Part shown: positions 12,166 through 23,949 of the stretch, in pieces
Layout: every line of letters begins with the position of its first letter
How positions within the stretch are numbered: position 1 is the stretch's first letter
DNA from: Gibbula magus
Taxonomy: Eukaryota > Mollusca > Gastropoda > Trochida > Trochidae
DNA length: 64,000 bases
Direction of reading: 5' to 3'
Assembly (NCBI GenBank): GCA_936450465.1
Contig: OW388293.1
Location: 86,574,134 to 86,638,133, forward strand
The notes under the pieces: model-generated
What the model saw: the letters and a program-made list of their open reading frames with translations, nothing else
The model's database searches: none
What the model was told of the DNA's origin: nothing
Translations under genes and position numbers: made by a program

Positions 12166-14610
12166 AGATTTCGAGAACATCTAATGAAATGTTGCATATT
12201 ACATCTCAAGACAACTTTATAAGTTAATTATAAATTTGTGTATTCGTATTGAAGTACAATTCGTTTTCGTCACAAACATTTTACTAGTGCATCTATTACA
12301 CAATATGGGATATTAAAAACATAACATATGAAAGAAACGTCTTCCTTCACTTTGATTTAAAACAATAAATCTAAGAACACTCAACAATAATTCTCAAATC
12401 ATAATTGTGTAGACATAGGAATTTAAGTTTTAGGTTTGAATTATCAACCAACCTTTCAACCTACTTATTGGACTTGAGCAAATAGTTTCACGAAACGTTT
12501 TGTCTCTCAATGCGAGGTTTGAAGTGATTCAGCTGAAATATCGAGATGTTGTAGAACAATAAATTATATTTATTATCGACATACAACATTAATTTATTCT
12601 TTATTGTTTGCAGTCTTTCGGAAGACATGACAAGACCATGTTTAAATGACGTCTCTATACTTTCTGTTATTTATTTTTGAATTTGTTCAACAATACCAGA
12701 GAGGTATTTCAAAAGCTTGAACAATGAACACGATTTAAAGAACTTTTCATCTGAACTTTCCGAAACTTAATACTTACATTAAAATATTTTGTCGAAATAA
12801 AAAGTCGAAAGCACCATGAACAAAACAGTTAGTTAATGAGAACTTACAACCAATTACAATTTAACCAATATCTCCTAGGGTGGTGCGATATGATAGATAT
12901 CTCCCTGTTGTTTAGAAGTATTAACTTCCCATTTGTTAGTGTCATCGTAATATCCACTATATATCTTACTTTTAAAACAACAATCAATCGGATTAACAAA
13001 TGTATTATATGAACGAGAATATTTTACAGCTGTCAATTGGGTACATTTCTAACCAGAAAACTCCACCCTCCACACTCACCAGATCCCACTGTGTACACAT
13101 TTGTATCTATAGTTTGAAATAACTGATCTCTGATGGTGACAATGATCCACTGTATGAATTATGTATATGCAATTGATGTCTCCTGTGTATATATAAAACC
13201 ATCTAAGTAATCTCCTGTGTACCTGGTGTAAGTATATGCCAGTAGCTGTCACTGTAACAGATGTATGCTGTTATCTGACACATTGTGGATTATAATCGAC
13301 ATTCATCAGCTCATACCGGATATAGAGAGATAATGCTTACCCTAATCTCTTGCTCATACACATGCACACATTAACACACTAATAAACACATTTACTATTG
13401 CGTGTGCTGTGGATTGGAAAAGAAAATTCATCCATATGTTAATATTTGTGTTGATCTGGTATGTTCTTTTCATTTGCACAACTGTAAAGATCTAGTTTCC
13501 ATTGAATTATGAACACGTTTGACCAACATATAGCACTAATGATTGTACACAACACTGATATATAAAGGTCAGAAATGTTGTTACATACTCTAAAGACCCC
13601 TGCCTTCTTCTGGTTAGTGGTATCGTACTTCATGCAAATTTGATGTGACATTGCATAGGTTCACAAGGTACAATGGGGTAACATGCTTCTAGACATTCAA
13701 AAACTGCAACCTTTAACAAATATTTATGTAACAAGTAGTAATGTTTGCTACGACCTGGAACATTACATCGTGAAGAATACAACACAAAAAGCTAGTTAAT
13801 GTTATAAGCCCTGCAATTCATAACTTTACAACAGTATACAAAGCTTTGAAGAAATAATTGATGTGGTGAGAAAAAGACTGTCCTGAACCAGAATGTTCAT
13901 AAACTGACATAGCCGGGTATATAGCTCTTCGCGTGTCCCTCCGTGCATCCGAGAGTCTGTCCGTCCGAAATCGTTTCCGGAGCATATCTAAATATTATAT
14001 GACTTGGAAACTTCATATTTGGCATGGATGTAACGATGGTATAAGGTTATAAACTCCAAAGTTAAATGTTTAAATTTTGACTAAAATCGGTCCGATTTCG
14101 TGGACTTTTTGTCCTTTCAGGAGCACAACTCAAAAACAATATGACTTAGAAACTTTAAATTTGTATATTACCTACATTGTATATTGTTGTGTCTTTTAAT
14201 GGTTTAAACCCAACAGTTCAATTATATTTTTGATATTTTCATTTAAACACTCATTGTGATTAATTGACTAGTTTTTGTTTTCAATTTAGTAATAGTGTAT
14301 GAAGGCAGTCAGACTAAAACGGGGGTATGCGAGCTGTGCTCACTTTTGCCTGGTTCTAGGAGGCATATCTCATCATCTATTGCTTCCCAGCGAGTCTCAC
14401 CAGCTTGTGTTGACATGGTACTGGTTCCTCCTACTGTCAGGCATCTGGTGCAATACTGTATATTAATTTCCATTTGAAATCAGATCAAAACAGATTGTGA
14501 GATTATAGTACAGTTTCACTGACAGATAATGGTCAAGTTTTAATCCTATAATTCATCAACAAGAATAATTACTTTGACGCCTGATGCTCCTAATATTGAT
14601 GGAATATATT

Positions 14611-14745
14611 GTTGAACTTCTTTAAGAGGCATTTTAGAAGCTGGTATGATGAATGAGAACAGGTTCTATGGATAGTCAACTTCTTTATTGATATGAGTGC
14701 GACGTTATGAAGCAAGTGAATATCGTCCAAAGCTTATGAATATAC
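14611..14745 (-). mobile_element. Decayed Penelope-like tail
   Basis: Contains the reverse complement of AATAAAGAAGTTGACTATCCATAG and the preceding ACGTCGC, as in the tails at 47,366-47,512. The flanking TTNAGAGGCATTNTAGAAG also matches 47,326-47,346. The hammerhead-like core is no longer intact. Confidence 0.45.
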
Positions 14746-15425
14746 ACAGGACTGCTTCGCCAGTGATATTCTTTTACTTTTGAGTTGTGGTTTGCTTGTT
14801 AAGATACGTTGACATGTAAATGATGAATAAATGTCATACCTGTTTCAGGTATTGCAGTACTTAGAACAAGTCGTATGTAAAATGTTCTAGAATTCCAAAT
14901 AGTAAGTATTTCATTAGTTCAAACGTCTGTAGGGCATGTTTGCTGCAAGTGTATGATGAGTTTGAATTCATTTTACTGTGCATAAGAGAGTTGTCCCGCC
15001 TACACAGTTCACAGGGCGACTGTAATCAAGCTGAGGTATAGGATATTTTCGAAATGTCGGGAGTATTGCTTCTGTCCCAAAAAGGATTTGTTGAGGATTG
15101 TTATTTTTAGAATATGATTTGAAGTAGTAGGTGAGTGCAGTCTATATCTTTTAAACTCTGCTACAGAATGTTGGTGAGTTGAGTGAACTTTATTACAACT
15201 GAAATAAACTGTTCCTGTCATTTCTAGATTTATATATACAAAACATTACTTTGGCACACATCTAAACATTTGCTGCCATCACAAAATATAAAAAATACAA
15301 AAATAACGCTATGTATATAATTATGCAGATACGTCTTCATCAATTGTCTTTTCAATCAATAAGATACAATATTCCAACAAAAAAAATAAATCATTTCTTT
15401 AAAGGGCATGTAAGTGGTATACATA
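14746..15425. other. No gene seen
   Basis: AT-rich spacer between a decayed Penelope tail and the next one. No supported exon or RNA. Confidence 0.4.
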
Positions 15426-15429
15426 AGAA

Positions 15430-15518
15430 CAGGAAGATTTTTTGTCTAATAACTTCTTTAATGTGAAAATACACGACGTCACGGAGTATACGTTCACTCC
15501 TTCATCAGGTGGAATGTG
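15430..15518 (-). mobile_element. Penelope-like tail, hammerhead-like core (mutated)
   Basis: Second copy of the 3325-3414 tail. The minus strand carries an intact CTGATGA (15508-15502) and a GGAGT/ACTCC stem, but the GAAAC element is changed to GTGAC at 15482-15478, which should destroy activity. It lies about 130 bp outside the palindromic element. Confidence 0.6.
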
Positions 15519-15643
15519 AGGAAATTACAAGATGTTATACATTTATATACCAAACAAACAATGGTGAGGAAACTCAATCAGGGAGATTAACATGCATGAT
15601 AAATAACAACAACAACAACAAAACATAAAGTCAATAATGAATC

Positions 15644-15649
15644 TTTATT
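15644..15649. repeat. Target-site duplication, left (TTTATT)
   Basis: Six bases directly outside the left AG terminus, identical to 22408-22413. Confidence 0.8.
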
Positions 15650-18253
15650 AGTAGTAGGGAGGCCTGCATAGTCTATTTTTTTAATACATAATCTATTTTT
15701 TTTTATTGGGCTTGTATAGGCTATTTTTTTTGGCTATTTCTTGGCTATTGTTTGGCTATTTTCTTGGATATTTTAATTAGGATATTTTTTGGATATTTTT
15801 TAATTAGGGCTTGTATAGGATATTTATAGAGTGGACCGAAAATTCGGTCAAACTGATTTTCTCAGACATGTCCAGACCTGTAGCACAGGTGTTCTCAGTG
15901 TCGTATATATGGTTTGACCAATTTAATTGTTAATTGAATTGACCGATTTGTTTAAAATTCGGTCAGACTGATATCATTGCTTCAGCCAGCTCCACACTGT
16001 CCTCAGATGTTAACACAGCAGCCGGCGAGCCAGTGTTGACACAACACTGGCGTGAGCTAGAACATCAAACACAGCAGCGGGCGAGCCAGTGTTGACTATG
16101 TCAACAATGTATGAGAGAGAGAGGGGGGATTAATGTTTAACTATGTTCAGCTAGCCCTCGTCTCGCATTTTCATCCCTGGGACTAACCCGTGTTTGGAAG
16201 ATTATTCTGATACAATTTTAAAATATATAGTTTTTTCACTTGATGATTATTTCTTTAATGTATATTCAGATTATTTATCTGGAGGAAAATAAATCAGCTA
16301 TTCATTCAATTTTTCATTCATCAGAAAATACAGTTCATTTACAATAAATGGTTAGGGGGATTTCAGTGGAGTAACTACATAAAACGTGTTAATATTGTGT
16401 CAATCTTATTTAGAAAAAAATGCTTAATTATCATGAGCTTTCTTTTTCACACTCCTTCACTTATATTCAATCTGAAATAAAAGACTTGCACTCAGTCTAT
16501 GCTATTCTAAAGTTGTAGCAAAATTTTGCCTCGCTGTTGACCACTTAGTGACCTTAGATGTCGAATCGGACAGGGAGCGTTAATCCTCAACACAAACAGA
16601 CTACGAACACTCCGGACTGAATAAACAAACAAAGGCGCGTGTCTACTGTGATTGGCGTATCTGCATGGAGTAAGCGGAAACATCTCTGGCCTATTCCCCA
16701 TATGTGCTGAAAATTATCTATTTTTAGGTAACGTCATATCTGTTGCTATGGTGACTTAACTGAGTTATGAACATAATTAGGGTGACCCCTTTTCTATTGT
16801 ATACCTCCTAATTCTTGAAACAAACAAAGGATATTCATTCATTCATAATAATAGAAATTATATCTTTTATAACCAAATGACAGAAAAAATTAATATCAAA
16901 CTGTGACTTTTATCATAAAACTGTAAACTGGTGTTGAAAATGATTTTTAGACATTAGTTTTCCAAAATCTTCCCCTGAAAATATATAATAAATTAAAAAT
17001 AGAGACATCAACTATGTTTATGTGTACTTCTAAATGCTTATTTATATCAGACTACCACTTGTATATGTGAAACTAGACTTACTTCAGTTTATGATTATTG
17101 ATGTATATCGGAGTTACTCCTGATAAAATTGGTTTGATATATCTCCAACCTTAATACACTTGACAATATGTTTACCTGTAAGACAGAACATTAAGTTAAT
17201 AATAAATATTCTATTACAATGTGTTGACGCATGCTATGACCATGAAACATGATAAGATATTACTTCTAACATGTACTAAAATACTTCAGTGTTGTTTGTC
17301 AATTCTCAATATATGTTTTATGTGTGGATGACAATACGTAGCCATTATATTCATAGCAAGTTATCCCGTTTGCAATAGTCATATTTAATGAGAGACACAC
17401 ACCCATGTGGTATTAAGTTTCACAATTGTATGCAATCAGGCTCTGTCTTGTGTAATATAAGTCTTTTAATGTAAGTTAAATAGACGCCACATTACTGTAT
17501 AGTATGTTTTATATGTCGTAGAATAGTTTATAAAATTCAGACAATATGGTGTTCAAATAAAGTATCTATAAATAAAAGATAAATAAGTCATCTTTAAGTA
17601 AAGCCTAATCCATCACGGCTGGTCGCATAATTGATTCAACTCACTAGGCCATGTCATTCACCTTCAGTGAACATGTCTTATTCAGCTAAAATCATAATGT
17701 TATCAAAAATGTCATTGTTCAAGAATAATGTTACTATTTCTATATTGAATCTTAAGGTGAATTCTAACTATATCGTATGAATGTTGAATTGATATTCTGT
17801 ATTACAATTGTTGCATATTTGAATAAGTGACTATCATGTATGTTTATTGTAATATGGACTTATGTAACTATTATTATTAATGGAGTTGAAGTTGTTCTGT
17901 ATTCTATTTATATATCACCTTTTGTATTGAATATGATGTACTGTTAAATATGTTAATGACATTTATTTGACTGATCATTCTGCTGTTTGTGTGTTAATTT
18001 TAGGCATGAAGACCTGGTACCTTTTCCCCATAGCGCAAGTTATAATTCTAGGCCGAAACTTCTAGCGAAAGCAAGAAGCAAGTTTTCAGTTATAAGAACT
18101 GAGAGAGCAACAATGAAAACTCTGTGGTCATTTTCCTTTTATCACATAATGCATTCTTCAGAAATGTAAGACAATGGGCAGATGAATGTAAATGCTTGAA
18201 ATGTCATTTGATAATGGTTTTACATAATTTTAGACAGTAATACTAAAGTTGAA
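15650..18253. repeat. Left-arm non-coding terminal region
   Basis: The outer 180 bp hold several copies of GGCTATTTT and GGATATTTT between poly-T runs, which look like terminal binding sites. Next comes GACCGAAAATTCGGTC (15834-15849), with GGTCAA/TTCGGTCA half-sites to 15970. A perfect inverted repeat follows, GCCAGTGTTG-ACA-CAACACTGGC (16029-16051), and its flanking CACAGCAGCSGGCGAGCCAG is repeated at 16069-16095. The remainder is AT-rich. Open frames of 64 codons (16507-16701) and 60 codons (17987-18169) have no recognisable features and I do not call them genes. The right arm (19804-22407) mirrors all of this. Confidence 0.7.
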
Positions 18254-18259
18254 TTTATT

Positions 18260-18298
18260 CTAATCCTTCAATTGTTGTGGTTGTTGTTGTGGTTGTGG

Positions 18299-18344
<46 letters not shown>

Positions 18345-18367
18345 GGTTGTGGTTGTTGTTGTTGTGG

Positions 18368-18419
<52 letters not shown>

Positions 18420-18433
18420 GGTTGTGGTTGTGG

Positions 18434-18467
<34 letters not shown>

Positions 18468-18469
18468 GG

Positions 18470-18518
<49 letters not shown>

Positions 18519-18628
18519 GGTGGTGGTGCTTGTGGTTGTGGTTGCAGTTGTTCATGTTTGATAGTCATATGTCGCTTTAGACTATCTGGCCAAGAATATG
18601 TCTTGAAACATACTGGACAGGAGTACAT
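18260..18628 (-). CDS. Palindrome gene B, left copy (C2H2 zinc finger + polyQ, 122 aa)
   Basis: Begins MYSCPVCFKTYSWPDSLKRH with one C2H2 finger (C-x2-C-x12-H-x4-H, residues 4-25), then a proline-rich joint and about 90 residues of Gln broken by Pro, encoded by CAA repeats. It ends QLKD-stop, and AATAAA follows the stop at once (18259-18254 on this strand). Its ATG shares the A of gene A's TAA, which suggests translation by termination-reinitiation. It is probably a nucleic-acid-binding protein; the precise role is unknown. The CAA tract is two codons shorter in total than in the right copy. Confidence 0.6.
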
Positions 18629-19023
18629 TATGCCTTCTTACTGTAACGATCTGGCTTTCCCTGTTTTGGAAGAGACTTCTTTTTGTGTGATGTGTTTTCT
18701 TTAACGTTCTTGTCAGGAATGACACACACTTTCTGTGCTCTCCTTTGTATAGCCCTTTCGCGTTTCTCTTGAGCTATGGCTTGCTCCACGACTTGTTGTG
18801 TTGGAAAGACAAAGTTAATTTTGGGTTGTTCAGAATAAGGCATGGCCAGTGCTTGTTCTTTTCGTTTCCTTTCTTCCAAAATTTTAGGCCATTCTGGATC
18901 ATAAAGCTCCAGTGTTCTGTCAACAGACAAGTTGCCGTGCTGTTCACATTTACCCTGTACTTGCAACATATAATAGCGAGTCCATTTCTCGGTGTCTGGG
19001 ACAAAAAGTTTATACTGACACAT
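18628..19023 (-). CDS. Palindrome gene A, left copy (basic 131-aa protein)
   Basis: I chose the ATG at 19023 because it aligns with the right-arm start; an in-frame ATG at 19029 would add two residues and overlap the right-arm ATG on CATG. The protein begins MCQYKLFVPDTEKW and carries GKCEQHGN, an ELYDPEW segment, a helical charged middle (EERKRKE, QEKRERAIQRR) and a Lys-rich tail ending RYSKKA. There is no signal peptide or membrane helix. Its TAA overlaps the next ATG (TAATG). I do not recognise the family; it could be a minor structural or DNA-packing protein of a virus-like element. The start sits exactly at the palindrome centre, so the original gene was probably longer at its N terminus. 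Confidence 0.6.
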   Translation of the reverse strand: MCQYKLFVPDTEKWTRYYMLQVQGKCEQHGNLSVDRTLELYDPEWPKILEERKRKEQALAMPYSEQPKINFVFPTQQVVEQAIAQEKRERAIQRRAQKVCVIPDKNVKENTSHKKKSLPKQGKPDRYSKKA

Positions 19024-19027
19024 CACC

Positions 19028-19423
19028 ATGAGTCAGTATAACCTTTTTGTCCCAGACACCGAGAAATGGACTCGCTATTATATGTTGCAAGTACAGGGTA
19101 AATGTGAACAGCACGGCAACTTGTCTGTTGACAGAACACTGGAGCTTTATGATCCAGAATGGCCTAAAATTTTGGAAGAAAGGAAACGAAAAGAACAAGC
19201 ACTGGCCATGCCTTATTCTGAACAACCCAAAATTAACTTTGTCTTTCCAACACAACAAGTCGTGGAGCAAGCCATAGCTCAAGAGAAACGCGAAAGGGCT
19301 ATACAAAGGAGAGCACAGAAAGTGTGTGTCATTCCTGACAAGAACGTTAAAGAAAACACATCACACAAAAAGAAGTCTCTTCCAAAACAGGGAAAGCCAG
19401 ATCGTTACAGTAAGAAGGCATAA
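19028..19423 (+). CDS. Palindrome gene A, right copy (basic 131-aa protein)
   Basis: Mirror copy of the left gene A, beginning MSQYNLFVPDTEKW. It differs from the left copy by Cys/Ser at residue 2 and Lys/Asn at residue 5, both beside the palindrome centre; I saw no other change. The two genes diverge from a shared CATG with no room for a promoter, which supports 5' truncation when the palindrome formed. The frame is otherwise intact, and the stop overlaps the start of gene B. Confidence 0.6.
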   Translation: MSQYNLFVPDTEKWTRYYMLQVQGKCEQHGNLSVDRTLELYDPEWPKILEERKRKEQALAMPYSEQPKINFVFPTQQVVEQAIAQEKRERAIQRRAQKVCVIPDKNVKENTSHKKKSLPKQGKPDRYSKKA

Positions 19424-19532
19424 TGTACTCCTGTCCAGTATGTTTCAAGACATATTCTTGGCCAGATAGTCTAAAGCGACATATGACTATCAAACATGAA
19501 CAACTGCAACCACAACCACAAGCACCACCACC

Positions 19533-19599
<67 letters not shown>

Positions 19600-19601
19600 C
19601 C

Positions 19602-19632
<31 letters not shown>

Positions 19633-19640
19633 CCACAACC

Positions 19641-19695
<55 letters not shown>

Positions 19696-19718
19696 CCACA
19701 ACAACAACAACCACAACC

Positions 19719-19758
<40 letters not shown>

Positions 19759-19797
19759 CCACAACCACAACAACAACCACAACAATTGAAGGATTAG
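19423..19797 (+). CDS. Palindrome gene B, right copy (C2H2 zinc finger + polyQ, 124 aa)
   Basis: Same finger and Pro/Gln tail as the left copy, with different CAA-run lengths (net +6 bp). This explains exactly why the right arm is 6 bp longer. The stop TAG at 19795-19797 is directly followed by AATAAA (19798-19803), an unusually compact, virus-like gene end. The valine and leucine frames on the opposite strand are shadows of the CAA repeat. Confidence 0.6.
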
Positions 19798-19803
19798 AAT
19801 AAA

Positions 19804-22407
19804 TTCAACTTTAGTATTACTGTCTAAAATTATGTAAAACCATTATCAAATGACATTTCAAGCATTTACATTCATCTGCCCATTGTCTTACATTTCTGAA
19901 GAATGCATTATGTGATAAAAGGAAAATGACCACAGAGTTTTCATTGTTGCTCTCTCAGTTCTTATAACTGAAAACTTGCTTCTTGCTTTCGCTAGAAGTT
20001 TCGGCCTAGAATTATAACTTGCGCTATGGGGAAAAGGTACCAGGTCTTCATGCCTAAAATTAACACACAAACAGCAGAATGATCAGTCAAATAAATGTCA
20101 TTAACATATTTAACAGTACATCATATTCAATACAAAAGGTGATATATAAATAGAATACAGAACAACTTCAACTCCATTAATAATAATAGTTACATAAGTC
20201 CATATTACAATAAACATACATGATAGTCACTTATTCAAATATGCAACAATTGTAATACAGAATATCAATTCAACATTCATACGATATAGTTAGAATTCAC
20301 CTTAAGATTCAATATAGAAATAGTAACATTATTCTTGAACAATGACATTTTTGATAACATTATGATTTTAGCTGAATAAGACATGTTCACTGAAGGTGAA
20401 TGACATGGCCTAGTGAGTTGAATCAATTATGCGACCAGCCGTGATGGATTAGGCTTTACTTAAAGATGACTTATTTATCTTTTATTTATAGATACTTTAT
20501 TTGAACACCATATTGTCTGAATTTTATAAACTATTCTACGACATATAAAACATACTATACAGTAATGTGGCGTCTATTTAACTTACATTAAAAGACTTAT
20601 ATTACACAAGACAGAGCCTGATTGCATACAATTGTGAAACTTAATACCACATGGGTGTGTGTCTCTCATTAAATATGACTATTGCAAACGGGATAACTTG
20701 CTATGAATATAATGGCTACGTATTGTCATCCACACATAAAACATATATTGAGAATTGACAAACAACACTGAAGTATTTTAGAACATGTTAGAAGTAATAT
20801 CTTATCATGTTTCATGGTCATAGCATGCGTCAACACATTGTAATAGAATATTTATTATTAACTTAATGTTCTGTCTTACAGGTAAACATATTGTCAAGTG
20901 TATTAAGGTTGGAGATATATCAAACCAATTTTATCAGGAGTAACTCCGATATACATCAATAATCATAAACTGAAGTAAGTCTAGTTTCACATATACAAGT
21001 GGTAGTCTGATATAAATAAGCATTTAGAAGTACACATAAACATAGTTGATGTCTCTATTTTTAATTTATTATATATTTTCAGGGGAAGATTTTGGAAAAC
21101 TAATGTCTAAAAATCATTTTCAACACCAGTTTACAGTTTTATGATAAAAGTCACAGTTTGATATTAATTTTTTCTGTCATTTGGTTATAAAAGATATAAT
21201 TTCTATTATTATGAATGAATGAATATCCTTTGTTTGTTTCAAGAATTAGGAGGTATACAATAGAAAAGGGGTCACCCTAATTATGTTCATAACTCAGTTA
21301 AGTCACCATAGCAACAGATATGACGTTACCTAAAAATAGATAATTTTCAGCACATATGGGGAATAGGCCAGAGATGTTTCCGCTTACTCCATGCAGATAC
21401 GCCAATCACAGTAGACACGCGCCTTTGTTTGTTTATTCAGTCCGGAGTGTTCGTAGTCTGTTTGTGTTGAGGATTAACGCTCCCTGTCCGATTCGACATC
21501 TAAGGTCACTAAGTGGTCAACAGCGAGGCAAAATTTTGCTACAACTTTAGAATAGCATAGACTGAGTGCAAGTCTTTTATTTCAGATTGAATATAAGTGA
21601 AGGAGTGTGAAAAAGAAAGCTCATGATAATTAAGCATTTTTTTCTAAATAAGATTGACACAATATTAACACGTTTTATGTAGTTACTCCACTGAAATCCC
21701 CCTAACCATTTATTGTAAATGAACTGTATTTTCTGATGAATGAAAAATTGAATGAATAGCTGATTTATTTTCCTCCAGATAAATAATCTGAATATACATT
21801 AAAGAAATAATCATCAAGTGAAAAAACTATATATTTTAAAATTGTATCAGAATAATCTTCCAAACACGGGTTAGTCCCAGGGATGAAAATGCGAGACGAG
21901 GGCTAGCTGAACATAGTTAAACATTAATCCCCCCTCTCTCTCTCATACATTGTTGACATAGTCAACACTGGCTCGCCCGCTGCTGTGTTTGATGTTCTAG
22001 CTCACGCCAGTGTTGTGTCAACACTGGCTCGCCGGCTGCTGTGTTAACATCTGAGGACAGTGTGGAGCTGGCTGAAGCAATGATATCAGTCTGACCGAAT
22101 TTTAAACAAATCGGTCAATTCAATTAACAATTAAATTGGTCAAACCATATATACGACACTGAGAACACCTGTGCTACAGGTCTGGACATGTCTGAGAAAA
22201 TCAGTTTGACCGAATTTTCGGTCCACTCTATAAATATCCTATACAAGCCCTAATTAAAAAATATCCAAAAAATATCCTAATTAAAATATCCAAGAAAATA
22301 GCCAAACAATAGCCAAGAAATAGCCAAAAAAAATAGCCTATACAAGCCCAATAAAAAAAAATAGATTATGTATTAAAAAAATAGACTATGCAGGCCTCCC
22401 TACTACT
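19804..22407. repeat. Right-arm non-coding terminal region
   Basis: Reverse complement of the left terminal region, including the GGTCAA half-sites, the GCCAGTGTTG inverted repeat and the AAAATAGCC/AAATATCC terminal repeats. I saw one A/T difference from the left arm (near 20,784 against 17,278), so the arms are almost but not perfectly identical. Confidence 0.7.
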
Positions 22408-22413
22408 TTTATT
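22408..22413. repeat. Target-site duplication, right (TTTATT)
   Basis: Six bases directly outside the right CT terminus. The sequence then continues AACGGAAAG as in the empty site of unit 1. Confidence 0.8.
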
Positions 22414-23741
22414 AACGGAAAGAGAACATTGGTTTAGGTGAGGCTAAAATATAAATATATGGTTGGCTGTTTCCACTTTGCCTGAATGAATGATGTTTCT
22501 ATATTAAGCCAGCTACAACTGTGTCGTAATTGCTGCGATTAAACATGTTATTAGTTTTGAGTTCACAGCCACAGGCATGCTTCATGTTAACCCCACTACA
22601 CAATATTCTGTTTCCCAGGAGCTGCTTTGATATGAAACAGGAGATCTTTCTACATGTATATTGCTTTACTTTACTTTACTCTTCTGATTTTCAACATTGG
22701 CAAATGTTTCGACTGCGTAGGAATGAAATTTTATAACTTAATTTGACAAGTAAACGAATATGTACTTTAAAACTTGTTGCATGTTATTTACGTGTACTTA
22801 TCAATACATATATGTCTAGAACTCCTCTCCGTAACTGACGAGTGTCCAGATTTCTCCAGAGATGCTGCGTCAAGATTCAGATATCTTTTCCGTCTTCAGG
22901 GACCAGGCTGCTGTGTTTTGAAGGTATTCTGACCTTTGGGTCATTTATCGAATTGGCCTCCAGCAGGGGGATAGCATACCAAGCGATCACTCCATATATA
23001 TCTAATTAATCACAAAGCTGAAATTAACAAGTTGGTAAAGGAAATCCTATTCATATCAATTCACTTCTAACCCTCTTCTAGTCCATAGTGTGTAAGAGCG
23101 GAGATCTTTCAGATGTAAATTGTACTTCCTTTATCACTAAACCCGACATGAGGTAATCAACTGGAACAGAATTATAACTGATCTTATTACCCACAAGAGA
23201 AACATAACCGGTATGGTATTTACCATAGCTTCACACGAGCACACACAACGTTTGTCTGGCATCCATTGGTACATAATTCTCTTCGTTGTATGTGAAGTCA
23301 TAAAACAACTGTACATAATGTTATTCAGGTGGGTGTCATAATCATCTACCATGACTTTAGTGCCGATAATGACTGGGTGAAGACAGTATTACAGCAGGAA
23401 GTTATGAAACTATTTCTCTGTGACCCTCCTTAATATAAGTTGAATGTAGGATGTCTTCTGTAAATATTCATCCCTAGAAATATATTATATTTTAAACAGA
23501 TGTCGATCACTAATTAAATTTAACTTTTATTTAATATTAAGTAATCATATAAATCTGACAGCTGATAATCTGATACTGGATGTAGCGACTGCATGGGATG
23601 GTGATTGTAGGTAGCCCACCGAGCAATACAGAAATTAAATATAATATAATTATCACTACATTTGATATTGCAACATGAGACTATTGCGTATATATCGTCT
23701 ACATTCCAGAGGATACATTTAATCCAATGAAAATTATATGA

Positions 23742-23949
23742 CTCCATTTCAAACGGACTTCACTTTCATAACATTGCGTTGTGCGGGACTCATACCTCAA
23801 ACCAAATCAAATAGTCAAACGTCAGTGGTAATGCACTTTACCGACGGCGGTTTCTATATGCGGCTGTATCATTGCTAATTGATAGTTCAGTCCAAGCTCC
23901 TGGCGTGCAATAAAGTACAGGCAGTTTGACATATTACACGCATAACCTG
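23742..23949. other. Highly conserved island of the duplication, copy 2
   Basis: Partner of 8597-8803; the core from GCGTTGTGCGGGACTC to ACACGCATAACCTG differs at only about three positions. No open frame on either strand. Confidence 0.55.

Larger units (their letters stand above)
6697..14610. repeat. Segmental duplication unit 1
   Basis: Direct, diverged copy of the locus at about 22,405-36,250. Matching blocks in the same order are: 6697 with 22405; 7670-8130 with 22812-23290; 8597-8803 with 23742-23949; 10020-10145 with 26275-26360; 10300-10600 with 26660-27320; 10905-11131 with 28185-28405; 11395-11850 with 30070-30350; 12065 with 30575; 12850-13200 with 30965-31650; 13396 with 33845; and 14445-14600 with 36095-36235. 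The gaps are insertions, most of them in unit 2. Apart from the minus-strand frames annotated separately I see no intact gene. Confidence 0.75.
15650..22407. mobile_element. Polinton-like palindromic element, 6.76 kb
   Basis: The whole element is one inverted repeat: the left arm (15650-19023) is the reverse complement of the right arm (19028-22407), with a 4-bp spacer. It starts AGTAGTAGGGAGG and ends CCTCCCTACTACT. TTTATT flanks it on both sides (15644-15649, 22408-22413), and unit 1 has the uninserted site at 6702. A 6-bp duplication with AG...CT ends is the Polinton/Maverick pattern. No polymerase B, integrase, ATPase, protease or capsid gene is present, so it cannot be autonomous. Each arm has one two-gene cassette near the centre and 2.6 kb of non-coding DNA outside it. 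The arms differ at few sites: two substitutions beside the centre, one near 17,278 and CAA-tract length. A pure assembly mirror is therefore unlikely but not excluded. Confidence 0.75.

Noticed and set aside
18272..18580. Leucine/valine-rich frames opposite the polyQ tract (also 19,471-19,785)
   Set aside because: Shadows of CAA repeats on the other strand of gene B.
15650..22407. Palindrome as a pure assembly or read-chimera artefact
   Set aside because: The arms differ by substitutions and CAA length, the flanks are different, and a 6-bp duplication plus a paralogous empty site mark a real insertion. Not fully excluded without reads.
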